Below, piece after piece: positions 56,019 to 64,000 of a stretch of 64,000 nt of DNA. The position numbers and the translations under genes were made by a program. The stretch comes from Flavobacterium fluvii (GTDB taxonomy: Bacteria > Bacteroidota > Bacteroidia > Flavobacteriales > Flavobacteriaceae): positions 274,112-338,111 of the forward strand of contig NZ_FQWB01000005.1 in the NCBI RefSeq assembly GCF_900129545.1. The letters run 5' to 3'. Position 1 is the stretch's first letter, and each line of letters opens with the position of its first letter. The notes beneath the pieces were generated by a model. That model saw only the letters and a program-made list of their open reading frames with translations. It was not told where the DNA came from and ran no database searches.

Positions 56019-57953
56019 TTATCGTTGAATCTTGAATAAATGAAAAGGCAAATCTGGAGAAAGCTCCACATAATTCCATTCATTTTCCCAAATATAGCTA
56101 TTTCCCGTAATTAAATCAGTAATATGAACCGGCAGATTTCCTAATAATTCATTTGGAAGCAAGACCATTGATTGAGCCGTATAATTGGAATCGAGGCTGG
56201 CAACCATCAAGGTTTCATCCTGTTTACCATCGTCAAATTTATAATAGGCCAAAATCTGGTCGTTATTTGTGGCACAAAAAACAATATTATTAGTTTGTTG
56301 CAACGAAGCTCGCTCCTTTCTAAACGTGTTAATTCGGGTGATTAGCTTGGTAATTTTATTTTCCTTTTCCCAATCCCATTTGAAATACTCGTACTTTTCT
56401 GAATTCAAATATTCCTCTCTTCCTGGAGCCATTGGTGTCGAAATTCGATACTCGAAAACTGGACCATAAATCCCTATACTGGAACTCAAAGTAGCCGCCA
56501 AGAAATATTTCTGGAGATGAATGGATTCATTCCCGTTTTGCAAAGCAAAAGGATTGATGTCGGGCGTATTGGGCCAAAAATTAGGACGGTAAAACTCTTT
56601 TTGTTCGGATTGAGTCAGTTCTTTAACGTATTCCGTTAATTCTTTTTTGGAATTTCGCCAAGTAAAATAAGTGTAGGATTGAGTAAATCCTTGTTTGGCC
56701 AATTCGTTCATGATTTTTGGACGCGTGAATGCTTCCGCCAAAAACAATACATCGGGATGTTTTTTCTTGATTTCGCCAATCAACCAACCCCAGAAAAAGA
56801 ATGGTTTGGTATGCGGGTTATCGACTCTGTAAATCTTGACATCACATTCTTCAATCCAAAACAAAGCCACATCCAATAATTCCTTCCAAAGATTTTTCCA
56901 GTCACTGCTTTCAAAATAAATGGGTTGAATATCTTGGTATTTTTTAGGGGGATTTTCTGCATATTGCACCGTTCCGTCAGGACGCCATTTGAACCATTGC
57001 GGAAAATCTTTTACGTAAGGATGATCTGGAGCCGCTTGCAATGCATAATCCATCGCCACTTCGATTCCCAACTCCTTTGCTTTTTTGACCAAGGATTTGA
57101 AGTCTTCAATGGTTCCCAATTCGGGATGCGTGGATTTGTGTCCGCCGTATTGCGAACCAATTCCCCAAGGCGAACCTACGTCTCCAGGTTCAGCATTGGT
57201 GGCATTATTTTTCCCTTTTCTATTTACTTCGCCAATGGGATGAATCGGCGGGAAATACAAGGTATCAAAACCCATTGAGGCCACTCTTGGCAAAAGTCTT
57301 TCACAATCTTTGAACGTTCCGTGTTTCCTTTCTTCCGAGGAAGCGGAACGGGGAAAAAATTCGTACCAAGTACTGAACAATGCTTTTTTCCTGTCCACGT
57401 AGACCTGCAATTCCTTGGATTTATTTTCCAAGAATCGAATGGGATATTTCTTGAAGATTTGATGTAATTCTGCAGACAATACTTCTTGAATCGCCTTGTC
57501 GTAATCCGATTCATTAGTGAAATAAACGTCCAATTTTTCGAGATATTCTTTCTCGGAATTACTGGCTAATTTCATGACCGATTTTACATATTCGGCACCT
57601 TCCAGGAGTTCGGATTTCACATACTGGTTGTCGTTAATTTTACGCTCGGTTCCGTGTTGCCAATTCAAGGCATAATCCACCCAACCTTCGACAAAATAGG
57701 AATACAATCCTTGCTTTTCTACTTTAAAAGTAGCGTTCCATTGTTCGTTTTCTGTTGGAACCATTCGAACTTCTTCCCATTTTTTATCGGCTTCGTGTTT
57801 GAATTTTACGCAACATTCTATGATGTCGTGTCCATCTGAAAAAACGTCTGCCGAAACGGTTACGGTTTGTCCAACGATTCTTTTAATATAATAAGCCCCA
57901 CCATCTATTTGAGGCGAAAGGTTTTCTATTACTATTCGTGTTTGATTCTGCAT
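56019..57953 (-). CDS. glgE: alpha-1,4-glucan:maltose-1-phosphate maltosyltransferase
   Basis: Extends alpha-1,4-glucans by transferring maltose from maltose-1-phosphate (GH13_3). The 644-residue protein has the family's N-terminal domain (DUF3416-type, about residues 8-105) and helical insertion, then the catalytic barrel with YEFFPRS, FPPIHPIGEVNRKGKNN, ENPPKKYQDI, YRVDNPHTKPF (nucleophile Asp378), FLAEAFTRPKIM (acid Glu407) and NTPDINPF (Asp465). These motifs match the actinobacterial enzyme closely. Its donor is normally made by TreS plus maltokinase or by GlgM; none of these is in the window. It lies between glgC and glgB. Confidence 0.93.
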   Translation of the reverse strand: MQNQTRIVIENLSPQIDGGAYYIKRIVGQTVTVSADVFSDGHDIIECCVKFKHEADKKWEEVRMVPTENEQWNATFKVEKQGLYSYFVEGWVDYALNWQHGTERKINDNQYVKSELLEGAEYVKSVMKLASNSEKEYLEKLDVYFTNESDYDKAIQEVLSAELHQIFKKYPIRFLENKSKELQVYVDRKKALFSTWYEFFPRSASSEERKHGTFKDCERLLPRVASMGFDTLYFPPIHPIGEVNRKGKNNATNAEPGDVGSPWGIGSQYGGHKSTHPELGTIEDFKSLVKKAKELGIEVAMDYALQAAPDHPYVKDFPQWFKWRPDGTVQYAENPPKKYQDIQPIYFESSDWKNLWKELLDVALFWIEECDVKIYRVDNPHTKPFFFWGWLIGEIKKKHPDVLFLAEAFTRPKIMNELAKQGFTQSYTYFTWRNSKKELTEYVKELTQSEQKEFYRPNFWPNTPDINPFALQNGNESIHLQKYFLAATLSSSIGIYGPVFEYRISTPMAPGREEYLNSEKYEYFKWDWEKENKITKLITRINTFRKERASLQQTNNIVFCATNNDQILAYYKFDDGKQDETLMVASLDSNYTAQSMVLLPNELLGNLPVHITDLITGNSYIWENEWNYVELSPDLPFHLFKIQR

Positions 57954-58070
57954 TTTGTGTTTTTAAAAGTCAACTAAATTTAGATAAAATAATTTTCAAC
58001 CATATAAGTCATATAAGAATTCGAAATAATTACAACATGACTCTTCAATCTCTTTCTGTTTCTCGCATAA

Positions 58071-58160
58071 GGGATGGAAGCGGCATCCTTTTGTGGAGCG
58101 ATAGCGGAACAAAAGATACAGCAGACAGCCCGACCCGTAGTTTTACGGAGGGGCACGCCC
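58071..58160. other. GC-rich structured element in the glgC-glgE gap
   Basis: This 90-bp stretch is clearly richer in GC than its surroundings and folds well. GGATG (58072-58076) pairs with CATCC (58084-58088). CTTTTGT (58088-58094) pairs with ACAAAAG (58109-58115) around GGAGCGATAGCGGA. CCGTA (58135-58139) pairs with TACGG (58144-58148). GGGC and GCCC follow at 58151-58160. From memory, similar GC-rich blocks recur between genes in flavobacterial genomes. It could be an RNA, a mobile repeat or an mRNA-processing site. A plus-strand open frame across it looks non-coding. The strand is unclear. Confidence 0.55.
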
Positions 58161-58184
58161 ATATGAACTCTAGCAAATTGACTG

Positions 58185-59465
58185 CTATTTGATAACGAAA
58201 TTATCAGGTATAACTGCCCCTTTTTTGATAACTACAATTCCTTCTTTGATGGTGTATAAATTATTCGAAACAGGCTCCAAATGTTTCCCTCCATTGATGT
58301 AAACATCGTTGCCAATTCGGCAATTTTTATCGACAATGGCGTTGTTTATGAAGCATCTTTCGCCAATTCCAACCAGCTTTTTATTGTTTTTAATATCCTC
58401 GTTCATTTCATCTATGCTTTGATAGAAATCATTACCCATAACATAGGTGTTTTGGATAGTTGTTCCCTCACCTATTCTGGCTCGAATTCCAATTACGGAA
58501 CGACTAATTTCTTTGGCGTTGATGATACATCCCTCTGAAATCAATGACCTATCCAAATCAGTTTTTTTGAACTTTGTAGGTGGCAATAATCGAGGACGAG
58601 TCACTATTTTATTCTCGTTGTCGAATAAATTAAATTTTGGCACATCGTCTGTCAATCCAATATTGGCTTCGAAAAAAGAATCGATATTTCCAATATCTGT
58701 CCAATAGCCTTCATATTGGAAACTAAATATTTTTTTGTGCCCAACTGCTTGAGGGATAATTTCTTTTCCAAAATCTTGGGTACTTGATTCTGCCATGACA
58801 TCCAACAAGAATTTTCTGTTGAAAATATAAATTCCCATCGATGCCAAATAATGTTTTCCCTCACTTTTCATTTGATCGCTCACATCGGATGTCCATTCTG
58901 GCAATAACTCTTTGGCAGGTTTTTCAATGAAAGATTCGATGAAATTTTCGGAATTGGTTTTTAAAATTCCAAACTCAGGCGCATCTTTTGCGTTTACCGG
59001 TAATGTTGCAATAGAAATATCGGCATCGTTTTTTATATGCTCCTCAATCATTTCATTCAAATCCATTTGATACAATTGATCCCCCGAAAGAATCAAGGCA
59101 TAATCAAAATCATGATTTAAAAAATGGGGCATACATTGTCTTACGGCATCTGCAGTCCCTTGAAACCATCTTGTATTGTCAGGAGTTTGTTCTGCTGCCA
59201 AAATATCGACAAAAGCATGACTAAAAATACTGAAATGATACGTATTCTTGATGTGGGCATTTAAAGATGCTGAATTGAACTGAGTCAATACAAATATCCT
59301 ATAAATATCCGAATTCATGCAGTTAGAGATTGGAATATCTACCAAACGGTACTTTCCTCCAATTGGAACGGCAGGTTTTGAACGTGTTTCTGTCAATGGA
59401 GACAATCTAGAACCTTGACCTCCACCGAGAATAATTGCAATTACATTTTTCCTTTTAGTCTTCAT
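58185..59465 (-). CDS. glgC: glucose-1-phosphate adenylyltransferase
   Basis: Makes ADP-glucose from glucose-1-phosphate and ATP, the committed step of glycogen synthesis. The 426-residue protein has the nucleotide motif GGGQGSRLSPLTETRSKPAV at the N terminus, then PNCMNSDIYRI-like and GTADAVRQ, LSGDQLYQMD and IEKP segments. A left-handed beta-helix forms the C-terminal part with repeats such as GCIINAKEISRSVIG. It is allosterically controlled in known relatives. The ATG at 59465 overlaps the glgA stop by 4 bases (ATGA), so translation is coupled; the longer frame has no supporting sequence. Confidence 0.95.
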   Translation of the reverse strand: MKTKRKNVIAIILGGGQGSRLSPLTETRSKPAVPIGGKYRLVDIPISNCMNSDIYRIFVLTQFNSASLNAHIKNTYHFSIFSHAFVDILAAEQTPDNTRWFQGTADAVRQCMPHFLNHDFDYALILSGDQLYQMDLNEMIEEHIKNDADISIATLPVNAKDAPEFGILKTNSENFIESFIEKPAKELLPEWTSDVSDQMKSEGKHYLASMGIYIFNRKFLLDVMAESSTQDFGKEIIPQAVGHKKIFSFQYEGYWTDIGNIDSFFEANIGLTDDVPKFNLFDNENKIVTRPRLLPPTKFKKTDLDRSLISEGCIINAKEISRSVIGIRARIGEGTTIQNTYVMGNDFYQSIDEMNEDIKNNKKLVGIGERCFINNAIVDKNCRIGNDVYINGGKHLEPVSNNLYTIKEGIVVIKKGAVIPDNFVIK

Positions 59466-60883
59466 TTTTTTTCTATTATTAAATTGTACACCTCTATATA
59501 TTCCTGACAAACACTTTCCCAAGAATGGTCAATACCCATTCCTAGTTTCCGAATATCATTTATTTTTTTCTTGTCCTCGTATAAATTTACCGCTCTTTGA
59601 ATCGAATAACAAATGTCTCCAACAGAGGCTTGATCGTGGCAAATTCCGTTTCCTTCATCTCCAAAATCGATCACGGTATCCTTCAAACCTCCCGTTCTTC
59701 GCACAATGGGAATGGTTCCATAACGCATCGCATACATTTGGTTCAACCCACAAGGCTCAACTCTGGATGGCATCAATAAAAAATCCGAGCCTCCATAAAT
59801 TAAATGAGCCAACTCTTCATCATAGCCAATAACAGTATTGTAATTTCCTTTAAAACTAGTCTGTAAATGGGTCAATTGCTTTTCAATTTCCACGTTTCCA
59901 GAACCTAAAACCAGAATATTAATTCCTTTATAATTTTCAGACAAAGACATCGCGGCTGCATGAGGCAATAAATCGGCTCCTTTTTCTTCCAATAATCTTC
60001 CAATGAAACTAAAAAGCGGTTTTGTCGGATCCAAATCAAATTGACTGCACAACTTTTCTTTATTTTCCTGTTTTCCTTTTTTGAAATTTTTGATGGAATA
60101 TTTTTTTTCCAACATTTTATCCGTTGCAGGATTCCAGACTTCCATATCAATTCCGTTCAAAATACCTCTTGATTTATCCCTTACAAGACTAAACAAGGAT
60201 TCCAATCCAAAAGCCGATTGATTGATTTCATTCAAATAATTAGGAGAAACCGTTGTCACCGCCGAAGCACATTTGATGGCTGTCGCCAATGAATTTATCT
60301 TGTTGTCCCATTCCAAAACACTAACTTTTGACAAATCAAACTCCGGCAAATAATACAACTTGTCAAATCCAAATTGTCCTTGATAAATCGAATTATGAAT
60401 TGTAATAACCGTAGGCGTATTTTTTAATTTTTCATATTTATTGGCATACAACATCATAAACGGAATTAAGCCCGTATGATGATCGTGACAATTGATTACG
60501 TCTGGAATAACATTTCTAGTAATAACCCAATCCAATGTGGCTATCTGGAATGACAAAAATCGTTCAATATCATCTTCATAACCATAGATTTCTTTCCTGT
60601 CGAATAGCTCTGGAATTTCAATCAAGTACAGTTCGTAACCCAATTTACCTGTTCTTTCTTTCAAGACATTGAAAGGAAAATTAAAATTTCCCAATTTCAC
60701 AGAACCCAAGTGAACATTATCAAATTTATTTTCCTCTATAAACTTGGTTTCATAACAAGGAAGCACCACTTTCACAAGATGTCCCGCACTATTTTGATAT
60801 TTTGGCAATGCTCCCACTACATCAGCTAAACCGCCCACTTTTGCCACTGGATAACACTCCGCTCCTATATGAAATATATCCAT
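59462..60883 (-). CDS. glgA: glycogen synthase (ADP-glucose type)
   Basis: Transfers glucose from ADP-glucose to the non-reducing end of glycogen (GT5). The 473-residue protein has the N-terminal substrate loop KVGGLADVVGALPK (KTGGL in E. coli), INCHDHHTGLIP, TIHNSIYQGQFG, GILNGIDMEVWNP, IGRLLEEKGADLL and the C-terminal MPSRVEPCGLNQMYAMRYGT with the conserved Glu. It is the first gene of the glgA-glgC-glgE-glgB unit. The promoter must lie in the 460-bp gap upstream, but I could not find a clear -7 element. Confidence 0.95.
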   Translation of the reverse strand: MDIFHIGAECYPVAKVGGLADVVGALPKYQNSAGHLVKVVLPCYETKFIEENKFDNVHLGSVKLGNFNFPFNVLKERTGKLGYELYLIEIPELFDRKEIYGYEDDIERFLSFQIATLDWVITRNVIPDVINCHDHHTGLIPFMMLYANKYEKLKNTPTVITIHNSIYQGQFGFDKLYYLPEFDLSKVSVLEWDNKINSLATAIKCASAVTTVSPNYLNEINQSAFGLESLFSLVRDKSRGILNGIDMEVWNPATDKMLEKKYSIKNFKKGKQENKEKLCSQFDLDPTKPLFSFIGRLLEEKGADLLPHAAAMSLSENYKGINILVLGSGNVEIEKQLTHLQTSFKGNYNTVIGYDEELAHLIYGGSDFLLMPSRVEPCGLNQMYAMRYGTIPIVRRTGGLKDTVIDFGDEGNGICHDQASVGDICYSIQRAVNLYEDKKKINDIRKLGMGIDHSWESVCQEYIEVYNLIIEKK

Positions 60884-61343
60884 TTGAGAAATTCTATTTT
60901 TTAATTCTTCCTAAAACAACATTATTATCAACTGTTTTACTGCTAACAAAAGTGGAATAGTATAAACAAATGTTAATTAAAAACATTGTCAATAAAATTC
61001 AATTTATGTTTTTCTAAATTTAGTAAAAAAAACATACAATACTAACTAGATTGAAAATTTATTGAAATAATAAAAACAGCTTAGTATCATATCGAATAAC
61101 TAAAAATTAAAGCGCTAATTAAGAATTCCTAACATCTTATTGTTTGTTTATAATTCTAATTAAAAGTTGTCAGAAATTTTAAAATGGAGATAAAAACAAA
61201 AAAACCTATCTGGATTGGATAGGTTTTGAAAAAAATAATGAGTTGGTTTTTTTAATTGAACTAAGTATCTGTTACTCAAAATCAATGTTTTTATAAGCTG
61301 AGAATTAACATACTGAACACTTACACACTTTATAGGACAGTGT
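60884..61343. other. intergenic region between glgA and the second hybrid kinase gene
   Basis: The 460-bp gap has no convincing gene. It contains the terminator of the upstream kinase gene at 61200-61227 and an A/T-only inverted repeat, TATGTTTTT at 61005-61013 facing AAAAACATA at 61028-61036, around the palindrome CTAAATTTAG. The glgA promoter must be here, but no TAnnTTTG on the minus strand is evident. Confidence 0.5.
61200..61227 (-). terminator. terminator after the second hybrid kinase gene
   Basis: AAAACCTATC and GATAGGTTTT pair around a 7-base loop, with a T-run on the minus strand, about 116 bp after the stop codon. Confidence 0.85.
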
Positions 61344-63725
61344 CTAAATTAAATGTTTTATCGCCTCATACAAGATTTCATTTTTAATTGGTTTGGATAT
61401 ATAATGATTCATTCCTATTTCCTTGACGCGTTCTTTTGTTGTTTCCATCACGTCTGCGGTCACGGCAATAATAGGAATCGTGCGGTTTTGTTCTCCAGCT
61501 TCGCCATTTCGTATAGCAATGGTCGCCTCATATCCGTCCATAACCGGCATTTGAAGATCCATCAAAATAATGTCAAATTTATTTGTTTTAAGCGCATCCA
61601 AACCTTCCTGGCCGTTATTGGCAAATACTACAGTTGTATTCAGCCATTTCTTGGTAATCATTTTAATCACCATCTGATTAATGGAATTATCTTCGACAAC
61701 TAAAATAGATTTCCCTTTCAAATCATAAATAGAAGGCTCTGGAACGACTACCTCAATTTCCTGTTGCGGCGGTACATCAAATTCAATTGTAATGATACAA
61801 GTAGTACCTTCATTGACTTTACTATCCATCTTGATAGTACCGTTTTGCATATCCACCAAAGTCTTTACAATATAGAGACCTAGTCCAAGACCACCAAATT
61901 TTCGTTTATTGTTAATGCCATTTTGCGAAAATGAATCGAAAATACTGCTCAATTTATCTTTAGAAATTCCAATTCCTGTATCAGAAACCTTTAGTATCAA
62001 ACTGACACGATTATCTGGTTTTATTTCACAATCGACATCAAATTTTACAAATCCTTTGGAGGTAAATTTAACCGCATTGTTTAACACGTTATTCACCACC
62101 TGCGCAAATCGGGACGGATCACCAATCAATGAATCAGGAATAGTGTTAGATTTTGAAAATTGAAATTCCAATCCTTTATTTTCCGCATTATTACGCACAT
62201 TATTTTTTATGCTTTTAATAATTTTAATGGGATTGAATGGTGCTTCTTCCAATCTTAATTCACCCTTCTCAATTTTAGAAAAATCAAGAATATCATTCAC
62301 TGAACTCAATAAACTCTGGGAAGAATCTTTTATAATATCACAATTTTTCTTGATCTTTTTGTTGTTCGTTTTGTTGAAAATCGAATCCGTTAAATTCAAT
62401 ATGGCATTCAAGGGTGTTCGCAATTCGTGGCTGATGTTTGACAAAAAATAGGACTTTAATTCATTCATTTCTTCTGAACGTGCCAAAGCCAAACGATTGA
62501 GCTCGTTCTTTTCGTTTTTCAGATTTCGAATCAAATTAGCCATGGAAAGTGAAAGAAAGATAACTTCCAATCCAGTTCCCAATTTCGAACTATTTTGAGT
62601 AAAAAAGGTAACCGGTATCAATCCAAAATTGTATAGAATAAATATGCCAAAACCTAAAATTAAAAATAAAATACCAACAGAAAAGTAAGAGTCAACAGGC
62701 TTTCTTTTGTAGTACAGATAAACTATGGAATAGACAATCAAAATTAGAAACAACAACGTCAGCACATTGACCAAAACATAGGAAAACAGCAAAATTGAAG
62801 GAATAAAAACCACACAGAATAACAACAAAAGCAGTAATCCATACGCTGTGTTAAACAGAAAGTAAATTTTCTTGCTATTTGCTTTAATATTTAAAAACAA
62901 CTCGCTGTATTTACCCGATAAAAAAACTGCAATGATGGCAATAAACAATACCGCATGATTTGAAAACCAGCCAGCATAAGGAGTAATAAACTGAAAGAAA
63001 AAGCCGTCCAACGAAAATTGCAACAGACCAACAAAAATAACATACAAACTATAATACAAAAATATTTTTTCGCGTAAAGCAAAAAAGAAGAAAAAGTAAA
63101 TAATGGAAACGATGGACAAAATTCCATAAAAGATTCCAAATATCAGTTGCTCTTTTGAGATTTGCTTTATAAAATTTTCTGAAGAATACAGCTTTACAGG
63201 TACCTTGATTACTTCTCCATCGCTTTGGAGATGCAAAAATAGTTTTAAACTGGATTGTGGCCCTATTTCAAGTTTGAAAATGGTTTTACGATTATCAAAA
63301 CTTCGCTGGGAATAAGGTATTTTATCGCCACTAACTTGTTTACTTATGCTACCGGAAACGACATCAATCAAATAAAGTTCAACCAAATCAGTGATGGGGC
63401 GAGCCGTTTCCAGATAGTAAACCAACGACCGATTTGTTGGATTTTTAATTTCTGTAAGTGTCCAGAAATTATTTTGCGTAAAGCCCAAATCATCATTTTC
63501 AGTTTGTAACTTTTTATTTTTCAACGAATTGTAATTATCCTTTACAAAACCGATATCTAAATTACTTTTACCAACATCCGAAATTGTAGTGTAAGGATGC
63601 AATGAAATTTCATCAGGTACAGTATCCTTTTTAAAAACATATTGTGAATATGTAGCAGTAAAAAAAAACATGAAAAATAACACTTTCAAAGTGAAAGAAA
63701 ACAAGAACTTTTTTATTCGAATCAT
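61344..63725 (-). CDS. hybrid sensor histidine kinase with 7TMR-DISM sensor
   Basis: A 793-residue hybrid kinase. A signal segment is followed by a periplasmic 7TMR-DISM extracellular domain (about residues 40-185), seven membrane segments (about 195-400), HisKA with phosphoacceptor His near 433 in NISHELRTPLNA, HATPase with VSDTGIGIS and GGLGLGLYIVKTL, and a receiver domain with ILMDLQMPVMDGYEA. The extracellular domain probably binds a sugar or similar ligand; this is inference from the fold. No response regulator is adjacent. I chose the ATG at 63725 over a TTG two codons earlier. It lies between the glycogen operon and the rRNA operon end. Confidence 0.9.
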   Translation of the reverse strand: MIRIKKFLFSFTLKVLFFMFFFTATYSQYVFKKDTVPDEISLHPYTTISDVGKSNLDIGFVKDNYNSLKNKKLQTENDDLGFTQNNFWTLTEIKNPTNRSLVYYLETARPITDLVELYLIDVVSGSISKQVSGDKIPYSQRSFDNRKTIFKLEIGPQSSLKLFLHLQSDGEVIKVPVKLYSSENFIKQISKEQLIFGIFYGILSIVSIIYFFFFFALREKIFLYYSLYVIFVGLLQFSLDGFFFQFITPYAGWFSNHAVLFIAIIAVFLSGKYSELFLNIKANSKKIYFLFNTAYGLLLLLLFCVVFIPSILLFSYVLVNVLTLLFLILIVYSIVYLYYKRKPVDSYFSVGILFLILGFGIFILYNFGLIPVTFFTQNSSKLGTGLEVIFLSLSMANLIRNLKNEKNELNRLALARSEEMNELKSYFLSNISHELRTPLNAILNLTDSIFNKTNNKKIKKNCDIIKDSSQSLLSSVNDILDFSKIEKGELRLEEAPFNPIKIIKSIKNNVRNNAENKGLEFQFSKSNTIPDSLIGDPSRFAQVVNNVLNNAVKFTSKGFVKFDVDCEIKPDNRVSLILKVSDTGIGISKDKLSSIFDSFSQNGINNKRKFGGLGLGLYIVKTLVDMQNGTIKMDSKVNEGTTCIITIEFDVPPQQEIEVVVPEPSIYDLKGKSILVVEDNSINQMVIKMITKKWLNTTVVFANNGQEGLDALKTNKFDIILMDLQMPVMDGYEATIAIRNGEAGEQNRTIPIIAVTADVMETTKERVKEIGMNHYISKPIKNEILYEAIKHLI

Positions 63726-63882
63726 ACTCAATTAAGTTGCAACCTTAGAACTATTTACGATAAAAAGTCGTTTTTAGTTTTCGATTTATTTTTTTAAATG
63801 CATTTTTATAAAGTAAATTAAAGCAAACCATTCCAAAAAACAAATTTTATTCCCAAAAGTTGCAAAAAACCGTGATAAAACA

Positions 63883-63914
63883 AAAAACCCCATTCCGATA
63901 GGAATAGGGTTTTT
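63883..63914 (-). terminator. terminator of the rRNA operon
   Basis: AAAAACCC-C-ATTCC and GGAAT-A-GGGTTTTT pair around loop GATA just past the 3' end of 5S rRNA. Confidence 0.9.
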
Positions 63915-63923
63915 CAAAAGAAA

Positions 63924-64000
63924 GGCGACGACATACTCTCCCACATAACTGCAGTACCATCTGCGCAGGCGGGCTTAACTACTCTGTTCGGGATGGGAAG
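63924..64000 (-). rRNA. rrf: 5S ribosomal RNA, 3' part (runs off the right edge)
   Basis: On the minus strand the last bases read CTTCCCATCCCGAACAGAGT, then AGTTAAGCCCGCCTGCGCAG, then GGGAGAGTATGTCGTCGCC at the 3' end, the usual Bacteroidota 5S sequence. The 5' part and the rest of the rRNA operon lie beyond the window. Confidence 0.95.

Noticed and set aside
57938..58192. Plus-strand open frame of 84 codons across the glgC-glgE gap
   Set aside because: It overlaps the structured GC-rich element, starts antisense inside glgE and ends inside glgC, and its predicted protein follows the hairpin sequence with no protein-like features.
58185..59522. Longer glgC start overlapping glgA by about 60 bases
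   Set aside because: The ATGA overlap at 59462-59465 is a normal coupled start, and the upstream residues match nothing in the family.

Overview
The window looks like chromosomal DNA of a Flavobacterium or close relative (Bacteroidota). The evidence is the AT-rich sequence, lipoprotein signals ending in S-C, a SusC/SusD pair, a type IX secretion C-terminal domain, several TAnnTTTG-type -7 promoter elements, and the gene families present. No prophage, integrated plasmid, CRISPR array or tRNA gene was seen. The only RNA gene is the 3' part of a 5S rRNA at the right edge, so an rRNA operon on the minus strand continues beyond it.

Layout. Bases 1-8310: partial katG, an AI-2E-type permease, sdaA with a small DUF2809 membrane gene, then kup beside a shortened KdpD-like kinase and KdpE-like regulator. 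Bases 8477-14450 (plus): panB, a GT2/GT39-like glycosyltransferase pair, an RluA-family pseudouridine synthase, an aldehyde dehydrogenase and a membrane protein. Bases 14568-22801: a 1369-residue hybrid kinase, a YpfJ-like metalloprotease, a ThuA/DUF1080 lipoprotein and a DEAD-box helicase. Bases 22900-26214 are accessory: three orphan envelope proteins, then a REP/RAYT island with four structured repeats, a Y1-type transposase and a frameshifted DUF4393 (Abi-alpha) gene. Bases 26215-39618: comM, an oxidoreductase, a dipeptide epimerase, amtB, dsbD-tilS, pabB, a DoxX protein, a DUF4349 lipoprotein and lpdA.

Bases 39897-50398 (minus) form a pectin-utilisation locus: SusC, SusD, a DUF4957/DUF5123-like lipoprotein, a PL1 pectate lyase, a CE8 pectin methylesterase and a T9SS-secreted protein. 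Demethylation by CE8 and cleavage by PL1 would feed oligogalacturonides to the SusCD importer. Bases 51468-60883 (minus) hold a GH31 alpha-glucosidase and a glycogen operon glgA-glgC-glgE-glgB closed by a 21-bp hairpin terminator. A second hybrid kinase and the 5S end follow.

The most interesting signals are non-coding. (1) Four REP elements around the RAYT gene, in which the second hairpin varies in sequence but keeps complementary arms. (2) A 135-bp near-palindrome at 4264-4398 with three internal hairpins, whose arms differ from each other yet stay self-complementary. (3) A compact GC-rich structured element in the glgC-glgE gap. (4) A 14-bp palindrome before the T9SS gene, with a 12/14 match at a -7 element far upstream of susC. 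All functions are inferred by reading; no database search was run.
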